Notes: a model not told the origin generated them from the letters alone. A stretch of 64,000 nucleotides of DNA from Spirosoma profusum (GCF_014699005.1 NZ_JACWZY010000018.1:1-64000), one strand, 5' to 3'. Positions 52,552 through 62,559 are shown, counted from the first letter of the stretch. Translations and numbers: made by a program.

Positions 52552-55500
52552 ATGATGTACGCTATACGTATTTTTCGTTTTGGACTGGTGGTTCTGCCGC
52601 TGTTAGGAGGGCACCCCAGTCTGGCGCAGTTTCTGGCTGTGGCCAAAGCGCACCCCCGAATGGCCTATCAGACATCTTCGGCTCAAATGCTCCAGTTACG
52701 GGACGTATTGAGTCAGTTGAAAACCCGTTATCAAGTCGATATTTTATTTGAAGATCGATTGGTGAGCGATCATCTGGTGAGCCCGGCAATGATAGATCCG
52801 AGTGTTTCGCTGGAAAAAAATCTGACGAAAGTCCTTAAGCCACAGGGGCTACGTTATGCAAAAGTGAAAACAGGTGTGTACGTAGTGCTGTCGGCGAACA
52901 AAACACAGAAGCTAACGCTGCTGGAAGGTGCCAGTACGTTGCCAACCCCCGTTGGAGCCGAACCACTCGAAACCGCTACGTTAAACCAGATGGCTTCGCG
53001 AGAGATGCAAACGACGGTTGACCAGACCATTAGCGGGCGCGTTACCGATGGTGCAAACGGCAGTGGATTACCCGGTGTAAGCGTCGTGGTTAAAGGCACA
53101 ACTCGTGGTACAACCACCGATTCAGATGGTAACTTCCGGGTTAGCGTTCCCGACCAATCGGCCAATCTGACGCTGGTGTTTTCATTCATTGGTTACGCTA
53201 CGCAGGAAGTTGTGGTAGGTAATCGGACCACGGTGAACGTAACACTCGCTGGCGACAATAAAACGCTGGATGAAATTGTGGTAGTTGGGTATGGTCAGCA
53301 AAATCGTCGTGATCTGACCGGTTCGATTTCTTCGTTAAAGGCGCAGACGATTAAAGATCAGCCCGTTACGAACGTAGTAGAAGGCCTGACCGGACGGATG
53401 CCGGGCGTAGTGATTCAGCAGAATACGGGCGCTCCCGGTAATGCGCCTTCCATCAAAGTACGTGGGTTGGGTTCGATCAGTGCTGGTAATGGGCCGTTGA
53501 TCGTCATTGATGGGCAGCCGCTGAATTCCGGTAGTTTAACGAATGCCGGTGGTTTGAACCAACTCAATCCCAACGATATTGACAAAATCGACATCCTGAA
53601 AGATGCCTCAGCAACGGCAATCTACGGGTCGCGTGGAGCGAACGGCGTTGTCATGGTAACGACCAAGCGCGGCAAATCGGGGCAGAGTCGGATTAATTTC
53701 GATTATTATACCGGTACGCAGCAGGTTAGCAAAAAAATGAACCTGCTCAATTCGCAGCAATTTGCCGAATTTGTGAAAGATGGGTTCAATGCGGCTTATC
53801 TCGAACGGGTTCCGGGTTCTTCGATCAACGATCCGAACAGTGCTCGGGCAGCTGGTCAGCGGTATCGGTATCCGAGAGGGGAGTTTGCCGGGGTAAACTT
53901 CGACGATCCGAATAGTCTGGCTTATTACGATTATCAGGACATGATTTTCCAGAAAGCGCCTATTAGTAACTACCAACTTTCGGCATCGGGCGGATCTGAG
54001 AAGGTGCAATATTTTGTGTCGGGAAATTACCTGAAACAGGATGGAATTATTAAGCGGTCGGGCATCAATCGGTATACAGTACGTACCAATATTGACGCTC
54101 AATTATCGTCCAAGTTAAAAGTTGGGGTGAATTTCAGCCCGTCGTACATGGATGAAAACCGGACTGCTACCGACGGTCACTGGGCGAGTAACGGCATTAT
54201 TAATGCGGCCCTGTCGCTGCCGCCGTTTATTCCGATTTATCAGGCTGATGGCATTACGTATAATTCACAGGCGTTTTACGCGGCTCCCTACGATTGGCCT
54301 GGTATTACTAACCCCGTTGCGAACATCACGGAAGCCGATAACAAGGTAAGCCAGCTCCGTTTGCTGGGTAACGCGTATGCTGAGTTTGCGATCTGGAAAA
54401 CACTACGTTATCGTGGAACAATTGGCGCCGATCTGAACTACCTCCGCCAGAATCAGTATCAGACTTCGGCCATGCCGCTCAACCAGCTTTTGCCCCCGAA
54501 CGTATCGACTGGTTCGGCTTATACGTCGCAGAATATCAACTGGGTAACGAACCACACGCTGAATTATACGCACGACATCGGTACTGAACATCATCTGGAT
54601 GCCCTGATCGGTATGGAAGCCCAAAATAACGATTTTCAGGAAAGCCGTGTCAACGCCAATAACTTCCCGAATGACTTGGTACGTACCATTAGTGCTGGAA
54701 CGATTATTACAGGCACAGCGCCACAGCTAAGTACATCAGGTCAGACGACCTGGTCGCTGGCTTCGTATTTTGCCCGCGTTACGTATAATTTCAAAGATCG
54801 TTACCTGTTCAATGCGTCGGTTCGGCGTGATGGCTCGTCGCGTTTTGGTATGACGAGCCGTTTCGGTACGTTTCCCTCGGCTTCGGTTGGCTGGCGTGTG
54901 AGCGAAGAATCGTTTATGAAATCGGTTCCGGCTGTTTCTGAACTGAAAGTACGGGCCAGCTACGGTTTGTCGGGGAACAATGCCTTCCAGAATAGCGATG
55001 GTACGCCAAATAACTATCCGGCTATTGGCGTGTTAAGCAAAGATAACTACGTATTGGGCAATGGATTGGCGAATGGTTTGGCAACTACCAGTATTAGTAA
55101 TGAACGACTGAGCTGGGAAAAAAGCCGCCAGACCGACGTTGGCGTTGATCTGGGATTATTCCAGAATCGGATTTTCCTGACTGTCGATTATTATCAACGT
55201 ATCACTACCGATTTGCTGCTTTCGGTGCAGGTGCCTTCGTTAACAGGTTTCACTTCGGCAGTACGTAACATCGGGCAGGTCGAAAACAAAGGCTGGGAAT
55301 TTGCGCTGTCGACTCGGAATCTTGAGGCATCGGGTACAAAAGGCTTTGGCTGGACAACCGACCTGAACCTGTCGTTTAACCGGAACAAAGTACTCGCACT
55401 CGGCCCCACGGGCGACCCTATCCGGAGTGGAACGGGCGTAGGCGAAACCAACATTTCGGTAATCGGCCAGCCCTTAGGTAGCTTTTATGGCTACCAGCAA

Positions 55501-56145
55501 TTGGGCGTTTTCCGCGATCAGGCGGAACTGGACAGTTATCCGCACTGGGCCGATAGCCGCCCCGGTGATGTTAAGTATGCTGACATCAATAACGATGGGA
55601 AAATTACCGCCGACGACCGGACGCTTATTGGTAACAACCAACCCAATTTCACCTATGGAATCACCAATTCGTTCTCGTTCAAAGGTTTCGATCTGAACGT
55701 AGTGATTCAGGGCGTGCAGGGCGGCAAAATCCTGAACCTGTCGCGTCGTTTCTACGAAAATCTGGAAGGGAACGCCAATCAGTTGAGCACGATTCTTACC
55801 CGCTGGCGGTCGCCACAAGACCCCGGCGACGGAACAACACCCCGCGCCAACTCACGCACAACGGGTAGCAACAACGTAGTATCGACTCGCTGGGTTGAAG
55901 ATGGCTCGTATTTCCGCATCCGAAACATTACGTTAGGCTATAACGTACCGAACACGCTGACGCAGAAAATAAAAGTGCAGTCGGTACGTATCTACGCCGG
56001 TGTGCAGAACCCGGTCACTGTTTCGAAATATCTGGGCTATAACCCCGAAGTGAGTGGCTACGAAGGTCCTCTGACAGGTGGTGTCGACTATGGTTCGTAT
56101 CCGCTGGCACGTACCTACACGATTGGTTTAAATCTGGGCTTCTAA
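52552..56145 (+). CDS. SusC/RagA-family TonB-dependent receptor with STN domain
   Basis: This 1197-residue outer-membrane transporter has a signal peptide (about 1-26, ending PSLAQ). An STN signalling domain spans about 45-115 (LRDVLSQLKTRYQVDILFEDRLV). A carboxypeptidase-regulatory-like domain spans about 155-240 (ISGRVTDGANGSGLPGVSVVVKGT). The plug carries a TonB-box-like LDEIVVVGYGQQ and SGSI-type LTGSISSL, and a 22-strand-type barrel ends in TYTIGLNLGF with terminal phenylalanine. It imports a large ligand (oligosaccharide, peptide or siderophore) with the SusD lipoprotein encoded 18 bp downstream. The STN domain fits regulation by FecR/ECF sigma upstream. The substrate cannot be told from the sequence; no glycoside hydrolase is adjacent. 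Confidence 0.94.
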   Translation: MMYAIRIFRFGLVVLPLLGGHPSLAQFLAVAKAHPRMAYQTSSAQMLQLRDVLSQLKTRYQVDILFEDRLVSDHLVSPAMIDPSVSLEKNLTKVLKPQGLRYAKVKTGVYVVLSANKTQKLTLLEGASTLPTPVGAEPLETATLNQMASREMQTTVDQTISGRVTDGANGSGLPGVSVVVKGTTRGTTTDSDGNFRVSVPDQSANLTLVFSFIGYATQEVVVGNRTTVNVTLAGDNKTLDEIVVVGYGQQNRRDLTGSISSLKAQTIKDQPVTNVVEGLTGRMPGVVIQQNTGAPGNAPSIKVRGLGSISAGNGPLIVIDGQPLNSGSLTNAGGLNQLNPNDIDKIDILKDASATAIYGSRGANGVVMVTTKRGKSGQSRINFDYYTGTQQVSKKMNLLNSQQFAEFVKDGFNAAYLERVPGSSINDPNSARAAGQRYRYPRGEFAGVNFDDPNSLAYYDYQDMIFQKAPISNYQLSASGGSEKVQYFVSGNYLKQDGIIKRSGINRYTVRTNIDAQLSSKLKVGVNFSPSYMDENRTATDGHWASNGIINAALSLPPFIPIYQADGITYNSQAFYAAPYDWPGITNPVANITEADNKVSQLRLLGNAYAEFAIWKTLRYRGTIGADLNYLRQNQYQTSAMPLNQLLPPNVSTGSAYTSQNINWVTNHTLNYTHDIGTEHHLDALIGMEAQNNDFQESRVNANNFPNDLVRTISAGTIITGTAPQLSTSGQTTWSLASYFARVTYNFKDRYLFNASVRRDGSSRFGMTSRFGTFPSASVGWRVSEESFMKSVPAVSELKVRASYGLSGNNAFQNSDGTPNNYPAIGVLSKDNYVLGNGLANGLATTSISNERLSWEKSRQTDVGVDLGLFQNRIFLTVDYYQRITTDLLLSVQVPSLTGFTSAVRNIGQVENKGWEFALSTRNLEASGTKGFGWTTDLNLSFNRNKVLALGPTGDPIRSGTGVGETNISVIGQPLGSFYGYQQLGVFRDQAELDSYPHWADSRPGDVKYADINNDGKITADDRTLIGNNQPNFTYGITNSFSFKGFDLNVVIQGVQGGKILNLSRRFYENLEGNANQLSTILTRWRSPQDPGDGTTPRANSRTTGSNNVVSTRWVEDGSYFRIRNITLGYNVPNTLTQKIKVQSVRIYAGVQNPVTVSKYLGYNPEVSGYEGPLTGGVDYGSYPLARTYTIGLNLGF

Positions 56146-56162
56146 TCTTTCTCTCGATTCTC

Positions 56163-57596
56163 ATGAAACGTATTCATATTCTTGTTGGGTTAGTGGCGCT
56201 AAGCCTGACTGCCTGTAAAGAAAAATTTCTGGACTTAAATCCAATCTCGGCGGTTGGTACTACGTCCTTCTATAAGTCGCAGTCCGACGTATTGACGGCG
56301 CTGAATGGTGCTTACGGAGCGCTTCAATCCAACGGGCAATACGGTCAGTTTTACGTAGTGTCTGAAATTCCTTCCGACGATACGCGCCCGGTGTTGTCGG
56401 GCTCGGTTACGGATCAGGACGAATTCGACAAATTTTACATTCGAACGACAAATCCTTATACATTAGGCCGCTGGAACGATGGCTATCGGGGAATTTATCG
56501 CTGCAACGCCATTATTGAGCGCGCTGGTGGCGTTCCGATGAATGAAACTTTGAAGGCTCGTATCATTGGCGAAGCGAAATTTCTGCGGGCGTTGATGTAT
56601 TTCAACATGGTACGTGTTTTCGGCGACGTACCACTCGTACTGACCGAAATCACCGATCCATTGCAAGGGTACGATTATGCGCGCGCCCCAGTGGCGGATG
56701 TGTATACCCAGATTGTAAAAGATCTGGCCGATGCAGAGGCTTCTTTGTCAGTCAGTTACACCGGCACCGATGTAGGCCGCGCGACGAGAGGTGCCGCCAA
56801 AAGCTTGTTAGGGAAGGTGTATCTGACTCAAAAGAAATACGCCGAAGCGGCTACAAAACTGAAAGAAGTGGTTGACGCCAATACGTATTCGCTGCTGCCG
56901 AGCTACGCTGATTTGTTTAAAGCGGCCAATAAAAACAATAAGGAATCGATATTTGAGGTGCAGTACAAAAAAGGCAATTTGGGTGAAGGGAGCCCATTTG
57001 CCAATGCCTACGCGCCCGAAAACTCCGGCAATGCGGTGATCCAGTTTGGGGGCGGAGGCAACAACCAGCCAACAACCGATCTGGTAAACAGCTACGAAGC
57101 CAACGACCCACGCAGAGCTGTATCGATGGCAACCAGTTACACGAATAGCAGCGGTGTGCGAGTGGATTACAATTACATCCGCAAATACCTCGACCCACCA
57201 ACTGTGGTTAATGATGCGGATGATAACTGGTACGTATTACGCTACGCCGACGTACTGCTGATGTATGCCGAAGCCCTAAACGAAACGGCAAAAACCGCCG
57301 AAGCCCTGCCGTATCTGAATCAGATTCGCAAACGGGTTGGACTGGCTGATAAAGCCGTTACGTCGCAGGCCGATATGCGGTTGGCGATTGAACAGGAACG
57401 TCGTATAGAGCTGGCCTTTGAGGGACATCGCTGGTTCGATCTGGTACGTACCAGTCGCGCTTTGCCGGTTTTGCAGGCCAAAGCAACAGCCATCGGTATC
57501 AAAACGGCGCTGAGCGAAAACCTGCTGGTATTTCCAATTCCACAGAGCCAGATCGACATCAATCCGGGTAAGATAAAGCAAAACCCTGGGTATTAA
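56163..57596 (+). CDS. SusD/RagB-family surface lipoprotein
   Basis: This 477-residue partner of SusC has a lipoprotein signal (KRIHILVGLVALSLTAC, C18) followed by KEKFLDLNPISAVG, the classic SusD start. Four tetratricopeptide-like regions and the C-terminal SusD domain (RLAIEQERRIELAFEGHRWFDLVRT, then VFPIPQSQIDINPGKIKQNPGY) complete the family pattern. It caps the SusC barrel and delivers the ligand. It is translated right after susC and is the last gene of the operon. A 28-bp-arm hairpin follows the stop within 12 bp and could terminate transcription. Confidence 0.94.
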   Translation: MKRIHILVGLVALSLTACKEKFLDLNPISAVGTTSFYKSQSDVLTALNGAYGALQSNGQYGQFYVVSEIPSDDTRPVLSGSVTDQDEFDKFYIRTTNPYTLGRWNDGYRGIYRCNAIIERAGGVPMNETLKARIIGEAKFLRALMYFNMVRVFGDVPLVLTEITDPLQGYDYARAPVADVYTQIVKDLADAEASLSVSYTGTDVGRATRGAAKSLLGKVYLTQKKYAEAATKLKEVVDANTYSLLPSYADLFKAANKNNKESIFEVQYKKGNLGEGSPFANAYAPENSGNAVIQFGGGGNNQPTTDLVNSYEANDPRRAVSMATSYTNSSGVRVDYNYIRKYLDPPTVVNDADDNWYVLRYADVLLMYAEALNETAKTAEALPYLNQIRKRVGLADKAVTSQADMRLAIEQERRIELAFEGHRWFDLVRTSRALPVLQAKATAIGIKTALSENLLVFPIPQSQIDINPGKIKQNPGY

Positions 57597-57607
57597 GGGA
57601 GTTGATA

Positions 57608-57676
57608 GTTATAAAATTGCAGGGTTGTAAAGTTGTTGATGTGTCAGCCAACTTTACAACCCTGCAATTTTATAAC
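57608..57676. terminator. 28-bp-arm inverted repeat between susD-type and bestrophin genes
   Basis: Arms 57608-57635 and 57649-57676 are perfectly complementary (GTTATAAAATTGCAGGGTTG...). The right arm includes the stop codon of the convergent bestrophin gene. It probably stops transcription from both sides, though it also resembles a dispersed repeat. Confidence 0.6.
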
Positions 57677-58614
57677 TCATTTTTAAAGCCTCTCCTGGGG
57701 CCTTCGACGGATTCGGCTTTCTCGAGAGTGAGCATGTGGTCGAAGGACTGGGTGACGGTTTTATGGATGCCCTTGCAGATGGTATCTAGCGGAAGGTCGT
57801 TTTCGTCGGTGCCAAAAGGGTTCTCAATTTCTTCGGCAATTACTTCCAGACTGGCCAGTACGTAGAACACGAAAATTACCAGCGGAATCACCAGATAGTG
57901 AAGATTTGATACGTAGCCGATCGGTAACGTAAGACAGTACATGACGATGAATTTCTTGATGAACGAACTATAAGAAAACGGAATTGGCGTGTTCTTGATA
58001 CGTTCGCAGGCGCCACAAACGTCCATCAGCGATTGAACTTCATCGTTCAGAATAATCAGATGTTCGGGAAGCAGGATTTTCTGACGTTGCAACTCATGGA
58101 TCTTCCCAAAAATAGCGAGTGCTATTTGTTGGGGGACGTGTTCGTTCATGCGCAGACTACTCTTTTCAAACGTAGCGGTTTCTGTAAACTCGCGTTCAAT
58201 GTCATTTGAGCGGAGGTGGTTTTTGAGCGCAAACGCAAAATTGGGAATCATAGCCCGAAAAAACGCCCTGGCTTCTGCCTGAGTTGGATCAAGTAGTTGA
58301 TCTAGTTTCAGGGCCATGTTGCGGGTATTATTGACCAGACTTCCCCATAATTTTCGCCCTTCCCACCAACGGTCGTACGCTGTGTTGGTTCGAAATACGA
58401 GCAGCATCGAAATCACGAAACTCAGCAGCGTGTGCATGAGCGAAAAGTTTTTCAGATGCGGATTTTCGCTCAAGCCCATCAACTCGATGATGTGAACAAT
58501 AATGAATGAGTAAACAGCGATGCCCAGCAGCGCGGGTGTTAACTGGCGAACGGTGTCGGCCCGGTTGAACGTAAGGATAAACCGAATCCACTCTTTCGGG
58601 TTGTAATTGACCAT
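57670..58614 (-). CDS. bestrophin-family channel
   Basis: This 314-residue bestrophin/UPF0187 protein starts with YNPKEWIRFILTFN, then hydrophobic segments around LGIAVYSFIIVHIIEL and LLSFVISMLLVFRTNTAYDRWWEGRKLWGSLVNN (the RTNxAYDRWWEGR hallmark), and later FIKKFIVMYCLTLPIGYVS and LVIPLVIFVFYVLASLEVIAEEIENPFG. Bacterial members form pentameric ion channels. The conserved EEIENPFG near the C terminus corresponds to the cytoplasmic gating region. The length is normal. It is a single gene, divergent from the DUF5103 gene. Confidence 0.9.
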   Translation of the reverse strand: MVNYNPKEWIRFILTFNRADTVRQLTPALLGIAVYSFIIVHIIELMGLSENPHLKNFSLMHTLLSFVISMLLVFRTNTAYDRWWEGRKLWGSLVNNTRNMALKLDQLLDPTQAEARAFFRAMIPNFAFALKNHLRSNDIEREFTETATFEKSSLRMNEHVPQQIALAIFGKIHELQRQKILLPEHLIILNDEVQSLMDVCGACERIKNTPIPFSYSSFIKKFIVMYCLTLPIGYVSNLHYLVIPLVIFVFYVLASLEVIAEEIENPFGTDENDLPLDTICKGIHKTVTQSFDHMLTLEKAESVEGPRRGFKNEL

Positions 58615-58720
58615 AGACGTTGGGTTGAGTATGCTGTCGGCAAAAATAGCAACGTTTCGTTTGTATCACTTGTATACTTGCGTTGATTCCACTACGTTAG
58701 CTTTAATACGTTAATAATAA

Positions 58721-58737
58721 CTTTGCTAACAGCAAAG
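58721..58737 (+). promoter_or_regulatory. small hairpin overlapping a TAACTTTG box
   Basis: CTTTGCT (58721-58727) and AGCAAAG (58731-58737) are perfectly complementary. TAACTTTG at 58718-58725 fits the -7 consensus for the DUF5103 gene, so hairpin and promoter may overlap. No -33 element is clear. Confidence 0.35.
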
Positions 58738-58755
58738 CTTTAAAAATCTGATTTC

Positions 58756-60054
58756 ATGCAGGCTTCTGCCCGATTAGTCGCTTTTCTTTTTTTCTGGACA
58801 ATCGCTACGTTCGTTACGGCGCAACAGATTCAGACTATCGACCACATTTACGATCCGAGGGTGCAGACGGTGCTGCTGTTTCCACAACTCAACGCGAATC
58901 CAAACGATCCAACTCGTACGTTAAACCCGCCCATCGTTTCGCTGGATGAACAGGTGCCGCTCCAGCTCGAATTCGACGAGTTATCGGCCAATTATCGTTC
59001 ATTCCGGGCCAAACTTATTCACTGTAATTCTGATTGGCAAAAGTCGGTGCTGAATGACATTGAATTCACCTACGAATACAACGACAACCCCCTAACCGAA
59101 TACCAGATTTCGATAAACACGAAAGTCCCGTATTACCACTATCGGTACACATTACCGCGCGTGAAATTACCGGGGAACTACATTTTGGTAGTTTACGACG
59201 AACGAAATCGGAACAACATCACGTTCACCCGGCGATTCATGACGTATCAGAACCGGGTGTTAGTATCAGCTCTGGCGCGGTTCTCTGCGGCCCCCGACCG
59301 GCAGTTTGTTGACCAGCAAATCGACTTCAATATTAATTACAAAGGCTACCAGGTCATCTCCCCCCAAGACGATTTTAAGGTAGTGATACGTCAGAACTAC
59401 CGCGACGATCGAGTGATTCAAAACCTGCGGCCTACGAATGTACAGGCGTTTGATCAGGTGCTGGATTATCGACTGATTGACCTGAGTAATACCATGCCGG
59501 GGAGTAATGAATTTCGGTTTTTCGATACGCGAACGATACTTTCCCGCGCTAACTACATCGAACGTATTGACCGCCCCGCCGATCATAACATTGCTTATGT
59601 GCAGTCGGATCAGCCACGTGCCCGAGGAGCTTATCTACAAAGCGATGATTTCAATGGTCAATACGTTATCGACCACCGCGAAACCGGCGACGGTGCTACG
59701 TATGGCGATTACATTGAAACGGTGTTTACGCTACGTACTCCCGAAATACCAAACGTAGCGGTTTACGTGAACGGCGCCTTCAATTTCTGGCAACTGAACG
59801 ACCGCAATCGAATGACGTACGATCCAATTCTAAACGCCTACCGGACTTCGGTTATGCTGAAACAGGGCGTTTATAATTACGACTACGTAGTGCAGACAAC
59901 CGGCTCGCCACCGAAAGTGGATGAGTATTACATTGAGGGAAGCTATTCTTCCACCGAAAATGATTACGAAGTATTTATCTATCATCGCCCACCCGCTTCC
60001 CGCGCCGACCAATTGATCTCGTATCGACGTATCGGGTTGAACAAACGGAGGTAA
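58756..60054 (+). CDS. DUF5103 domain protein
   Basis: This 432-residue secreted protein has a signal peptide (LVAFLFFWTIATFVTAQ) and matches DUF5103, a Bacteroidota family with a beta-sandwich N-terminal half (QLEFDELSANYRSFRAKLIHCNSDWQKS) and a C-terminal carbohydrate-binding-like half (AVYVNGAFNFWQLNDRNRMTYD, then GVYNYDYVVQ). The C-terminal part resembles glycogen-binding/CBM48-type folds in pattern (W and Y positions), which is my inference. The function is unknown. It is conserved across the phylum, and the codon use is like the core genes around it. Confidence 0.82.
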   Translation: MQASARLVAFLFFWTIATFVTAQQIQTIDHIYDPRVQTVLLFPQLNANPNDPTRTLNPPIVSLDEQVPLQLEFDELSANYRSFRAKLIHCNSDWQKSVLNDIEFTYEYNDNPLTEYQISINTKVPYYHYRYTLPRVKLPGNYILVVYDERNRNNITFTRRFMTYQNRVLVSALARFSAAPDRQFVDQQIDFNINYKGYQVISPQDDFKVVIRQNYRDDRVIQNLRPTNVQAFDQVLDYRLIDLSNTMPGSNEFRFFDTRTILSRANYIERIDRPADHNIAYVQSDQPRARGAYLQSDDFNGQYVIDHRETGDGATYGDYIETVFTLRTPEIPNVAVYVNGAFNFWQLNDRNRMTYDPILNAYRTSVMLKQGVYNYDYVVQTTGSPPKVDEYYIEGSYSSTENDYEVFIYHRPPASRADQLISYRRIGLNKRR

Positions 60055-60063
60055 AGATTGTCT

Positions 60064-60139
60064 CAGGTTTCAAGTTCAAAGTTCCATGTTGGCTGACGCG
60101 TTCGCAAACTCGTACGTGAACCAACATGGAACCTGAAAC
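60064..60139. repeat. inverted repeat between DUF5103 and ychF
   Basis: Arms of 19-29 bp (60064-60092 and 60121-60139) are complementary with a small bulge (CAGGTTTCAAGTTCAAAG... against CTTTG-less partner), and the flanks TGTCTCAG/CTGGGACA extend the stem. It lies between convergent genes. Confidence 0.6.
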
Positions 60140-60156
60140 ATTTAATCTGGGACAGC

Positions 60157-61257
60157 CTACGCACTGTGCAGGAATTCCATAATATCGCCGTCCTGTACGA
60201 CGTATTCTTTACCTTCAACGGCCAATTTTCCGGCTTCCCGAACGGCGGATTCGGTTTTGAACTGCTGGAAGTCCGGTAATTTCATGACCTGTGCCCGAAT
60301 GAATTTCTTCTCGAAATCGGAGTGGATGACACCTGCGGCTTGTGGCGCTTTCCAGCCCCGATGGATTGTCCAGGCACGTACCTCTTTAACACCCGCCGTG
60401 AAATACGTAATGAGTCCCAGCAGCTTGTAGGATGCTTTGATGAGTTTGCTCAAACCTGATTCAGTCAGGCCGTATTCGCCCAGAAATAGCTCGCGCTCGT
60501 CGGGGTCTTCCATCTCGGCAATCTGCGATTCGATGCTGGCGCTGATCACGATCACTTCAGCACCTTCGTCTTTCACCGCTTCCCGAAGTGCATCGGAGTA
60601 GGCGTTTCCGTTGGGCAGAGAACCCTCATCGACGTTCGCTACGTAGATAACAGGCTTAACCGTCAGTAACGAAATATCGCCAAGAGCGGCTTCCTGTTCT
60701 TCGGGCGATACCTGTACGGTACGTGCACTTTTGCCTGCTTCAAGCGCCGTTTTATAAATCTTCAACGTAGCGAGCTCAGCCTTCGCTTTGGCGTCGCCGA
60801 CTTGAGCGGCTTTTGCAATCCGCTGGATTTTCTTGTCGACTGATTCCAGATCTTTCAACTGAAGTTCGGCGTCGATGATTTCTTTGTCCGACACCGGATT
60901 CACTTTGCCTTCTACGTGAACGATGTTATCGTCTTCGAAGCAACGTATCACGTGGACAATGGCGTCGACCTCGCGGATATTGGCCAGAAACTTATTGCCC
61001 AGCCCAGCACCCTGACTAGCGCCTTTCACGAGCCCGGCAATATCTACAAACTCGATAATGGTAGGCACCACTTTTTGCGGTTTCACCAGCCCTTCAAGGG
61101 CGTTTAAACGCTCGTCAGGTACGGTTACCACACCAACGTTTGGTTCTATTGTACAGAACGGGTAATTGGCGGCTTCGGCCTTCCCGCTCGAAATGGCATT
61201 AAACAGCGTCGATTTGCCCACATTCGGCAAACCCACGATTCCACATTGTAAACCCAT
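60157..61257 (-). CDS. ychF: ribosome-associated ATPase YchF
   Basis: This 366-residue YchF/OLA1-family Obg-related P-loop protein prefers ATP. Landmarks are the P-loop [14 protein letters not shown] at residues 8-21, [23 protein letters not shown] (G3), the altered G4 region YVANVDEG, and the C-terminal TGS domain ([18 protein letters not shown], then [17 protein letters not shown]). It is a cytoplasmic factor in stress response and translation. The start ATG at 61257 gives the canonical [10 protein letters not shown] hairpin repeat lies 11 bp upstream of the start. Confidence 0.95.
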   Translation of the reverse strand: MGLQCGIVGLPNVGKSTLFNAISSGKAEAANYPFCTIEPNVGVVTVPDERLNALEGLVKPQKVVPTIIEFVDIAGLVKGASQGAGLGNKFLANIREVDAIVHVIRCFEDDNIVHVEGKVNPVSDKEIIDAELQLKDLESVDKKIQRIAKAAQVGDAKAKAELATLKIYKTALEAGKSARTVQVSPEEQEAALGDISLLTVKPVIYVANVDEGSLPNGNAYSDALREAVKDEGAEVIVISASIESQIAEMEDPDERELFLGEYGLTESGLSKLIKASYKLLGLITYFTAGVKEVRAWTIHRGWKAPQAAGVIHSDFEKKFIRAQVMKLPDFQQFKTESAVREAGKLAVEGKEYVVQDGDIMEFLHSA

Positions 61258-61267
61258 AAGATTAAAT

Positions 61268-61374
61268 GCGAAAGAGTGAAAGACCGGGCCGCCGGAGCGG
61301 TGAAAGTGTGAATCTGTCGGACGGATTTCGCTCTTTCACCGCTCCGGCGGCCCGGTCTTTCGCTCTTTCACTCT
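61268..61374. repeat. inverted-repeat element, GAAAGAGTGAAAGAGCG family, copy 2
   Basis: Arms 61268-61306 and 61331-61374 carry GAAAGAGTGAAAG ends and, inside them, the 19-bp core CACCGCTCCGGCGGCCCGG (61337-61355 and complement at 61284-61302). The same core, with one difference, is inserted in the IS982 transposase at 10388-10406. It abuts the ychF start region. Confidence 0.8.
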
Positions 61375-61412
61375 ATAGTTTTTCTACAAAAGTACAACCC
61401 CAACGGCGGACC

Positions 61413-61444
61413 ACAAAAAAAGCCTTCGGCTCTGCACCGAAGGC
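61413..61444 (-). terminator. terminator of the DUF3276 gene
   Basis: On the minus strand GCCTTCGG/CCGAAGGC forms a GC-rich stem followed by TTTTTTT. It lies about 90 bp after the DUF3276 stop. Confidence 0.7.
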
Positions 61445-61530
61445 AATTGGTGAGTGGGGCGAATGCCCACTGCGTTTAGAAACATGTAGAGAAGTAAAGT
61501 CTAGCTCATTCAGTACGTTCTAATGTGTTG

Positions 61531-61857
61531 TTATTCCCATTTCAATTCGCTGGCGAAATCGTCTTGCTCGTCGCGCTCGCGCTGGCCGAACTGAGCAAAA
61601 TCCACATCCGGCATCAGTTCCGTTTTCACATGATCCACGGTTTCCTGCAGGGCTTCAACGAACTTATCGAAGTCTTCTTTGTAGAGAAACATTTTGTGTT
61701 TCTCATAAATGAATCCTTCTCCCTGCGGGTGTCGTCGGCTTTCGGTAATGGTTAGGTAATAATCGTTGGTTCGGGTTGATTTGACGTCAAAAAAGTAGGT
61801 TCGTTTGCCCGCCCGAACGCGTTTTGAATAGATTTTCTCCCGGTCTCTTTCGTCCAC
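61531..61857 (-). CDS. PUR-family DNA/RNA-binding protein (DUF3276)
   Basis: This 108-residue DUF3276/PUR-domain protein is widespread in Bacteroidota. The pattern KIYSKRVRAGKRTYFFDVKSTR followed by YYLTITESRR and IYEKHKMFLYKEDFDKFVEAL is the typical beta-beta-beta-beta-alpha PUR repeat. These proteins form dimers that bind single-stranded nucleic acid; the cellular role is not settled. It is monocistronic with its own terminator. The length and start (ATG 61857) are typical. Confidence 0.88.
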   Translation of the reverse strand: MDERDREKIYSKRVRAGKRTYFFDVKSTRTNDYYLTITESRRHPQGEGFIYEKHKMFLYKEDFDKFVEALQETVDHVKTELMPDVDFAQFGQRERDEQDDFASELKWE

Positions 61858-62130
61858 AGTTAAATTGGTTTAGCTATTCTGAACCGCTAAAGTACGGGCA
61901 TTAGTGAAAGTTCAAAAAGAAAGTGTATAAATATATTTTAGGGTAGTTTTTCCTCAAGTAGTTCAGACGTTTGTGGAAGTTATTCTACAGTTTTTCGAAT
62001 AATTGTTTGGCAATGAGCCTGCTGCGGTTTATATTTGTTTTTCAGGAATTGCACTTTTTGGGGGCGGACAGTATGCATGATGTCAATTGGCATACTCTCC
62101 GTTTATTTTTTTCACGTAACCAAGAGCTGT

Positions 62131-62559
62131 ATGAGTTTAATCGTGTCCATTATGTTGTTTTTCGCCAACATAAAACCGGCGGAGGCCCTTCCAGGCCTCA
62201 TACAGAAAGGCAAAGCGTCTTTTTATTCCAAGAAGTTCAATGGTCGTAAGACCGCTTATGGCGAGCGCGTTAGCGCTGAATCCCTGGCGGGGGCACACCG
62301 TCATTTCCCACTCAATACGTTGGTTGAAGTAACGAATCTCGACAACCATCGATCAGTAATTGTACGAATCAATGATAGAGGCCCGTTTTCGAAAGGACGT
62401 ATCATTGATCTTACACATGCAGCAGCTCAGGCACTTGGCATGGTTTCGAGAGGAATTGCCAACGTATCACTACGTGTAGTTGGCAAAGGACAGGCAATCG
62501 CTTTGGCGCCTTTCAACACACCCGCTGATTATCAGCCAATGCTGGAACCCATCCTGTAA
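62131..62559 (+). CDS. RlpA-like double-psi beta-barrel protein
   Basis: From ATG 62131 the 142-residue protein has a signal peptide (SLIVSIMLFFANIKPAEA) and a single RlpA/DPBB domain: GKASFYSKKFNGRKTAYGERV, TNLDNHRSVIVRINDRGPF with the catalytic-type aspartate, and GRIIDLTHAAAQALGM. RlpA-type proteins cut or bind peptidoglycan glycan strands lacking peptides. There is no SPOR domain, so this is the short form. The frame is open to 62035, with ATGs at 62077 and 62080, but the signal sequence is best placed from 62131. A strong terminator follows the stop. Confidence 0.85.
   Translation: MSLIVSIMLFFANIKPAEALPGLIQKGKASFYSKKFNGRKTAYGERVSAESLAGAHRHFPLNTLVEVTNLDNHRSVIVRINDRGPFSKGRIIDLTHAAAQALGMVSRGIANVSLRVVGKGQAIALAPFNTPADYQPMLEPIL

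Noticed and set aside
53608..54102. 164-codon antisense frame inside the SusC gene, and similar long antisense frames
   Set aside because: They overlap strongly conserved coding sequence and reflect codon bias of the real gene.
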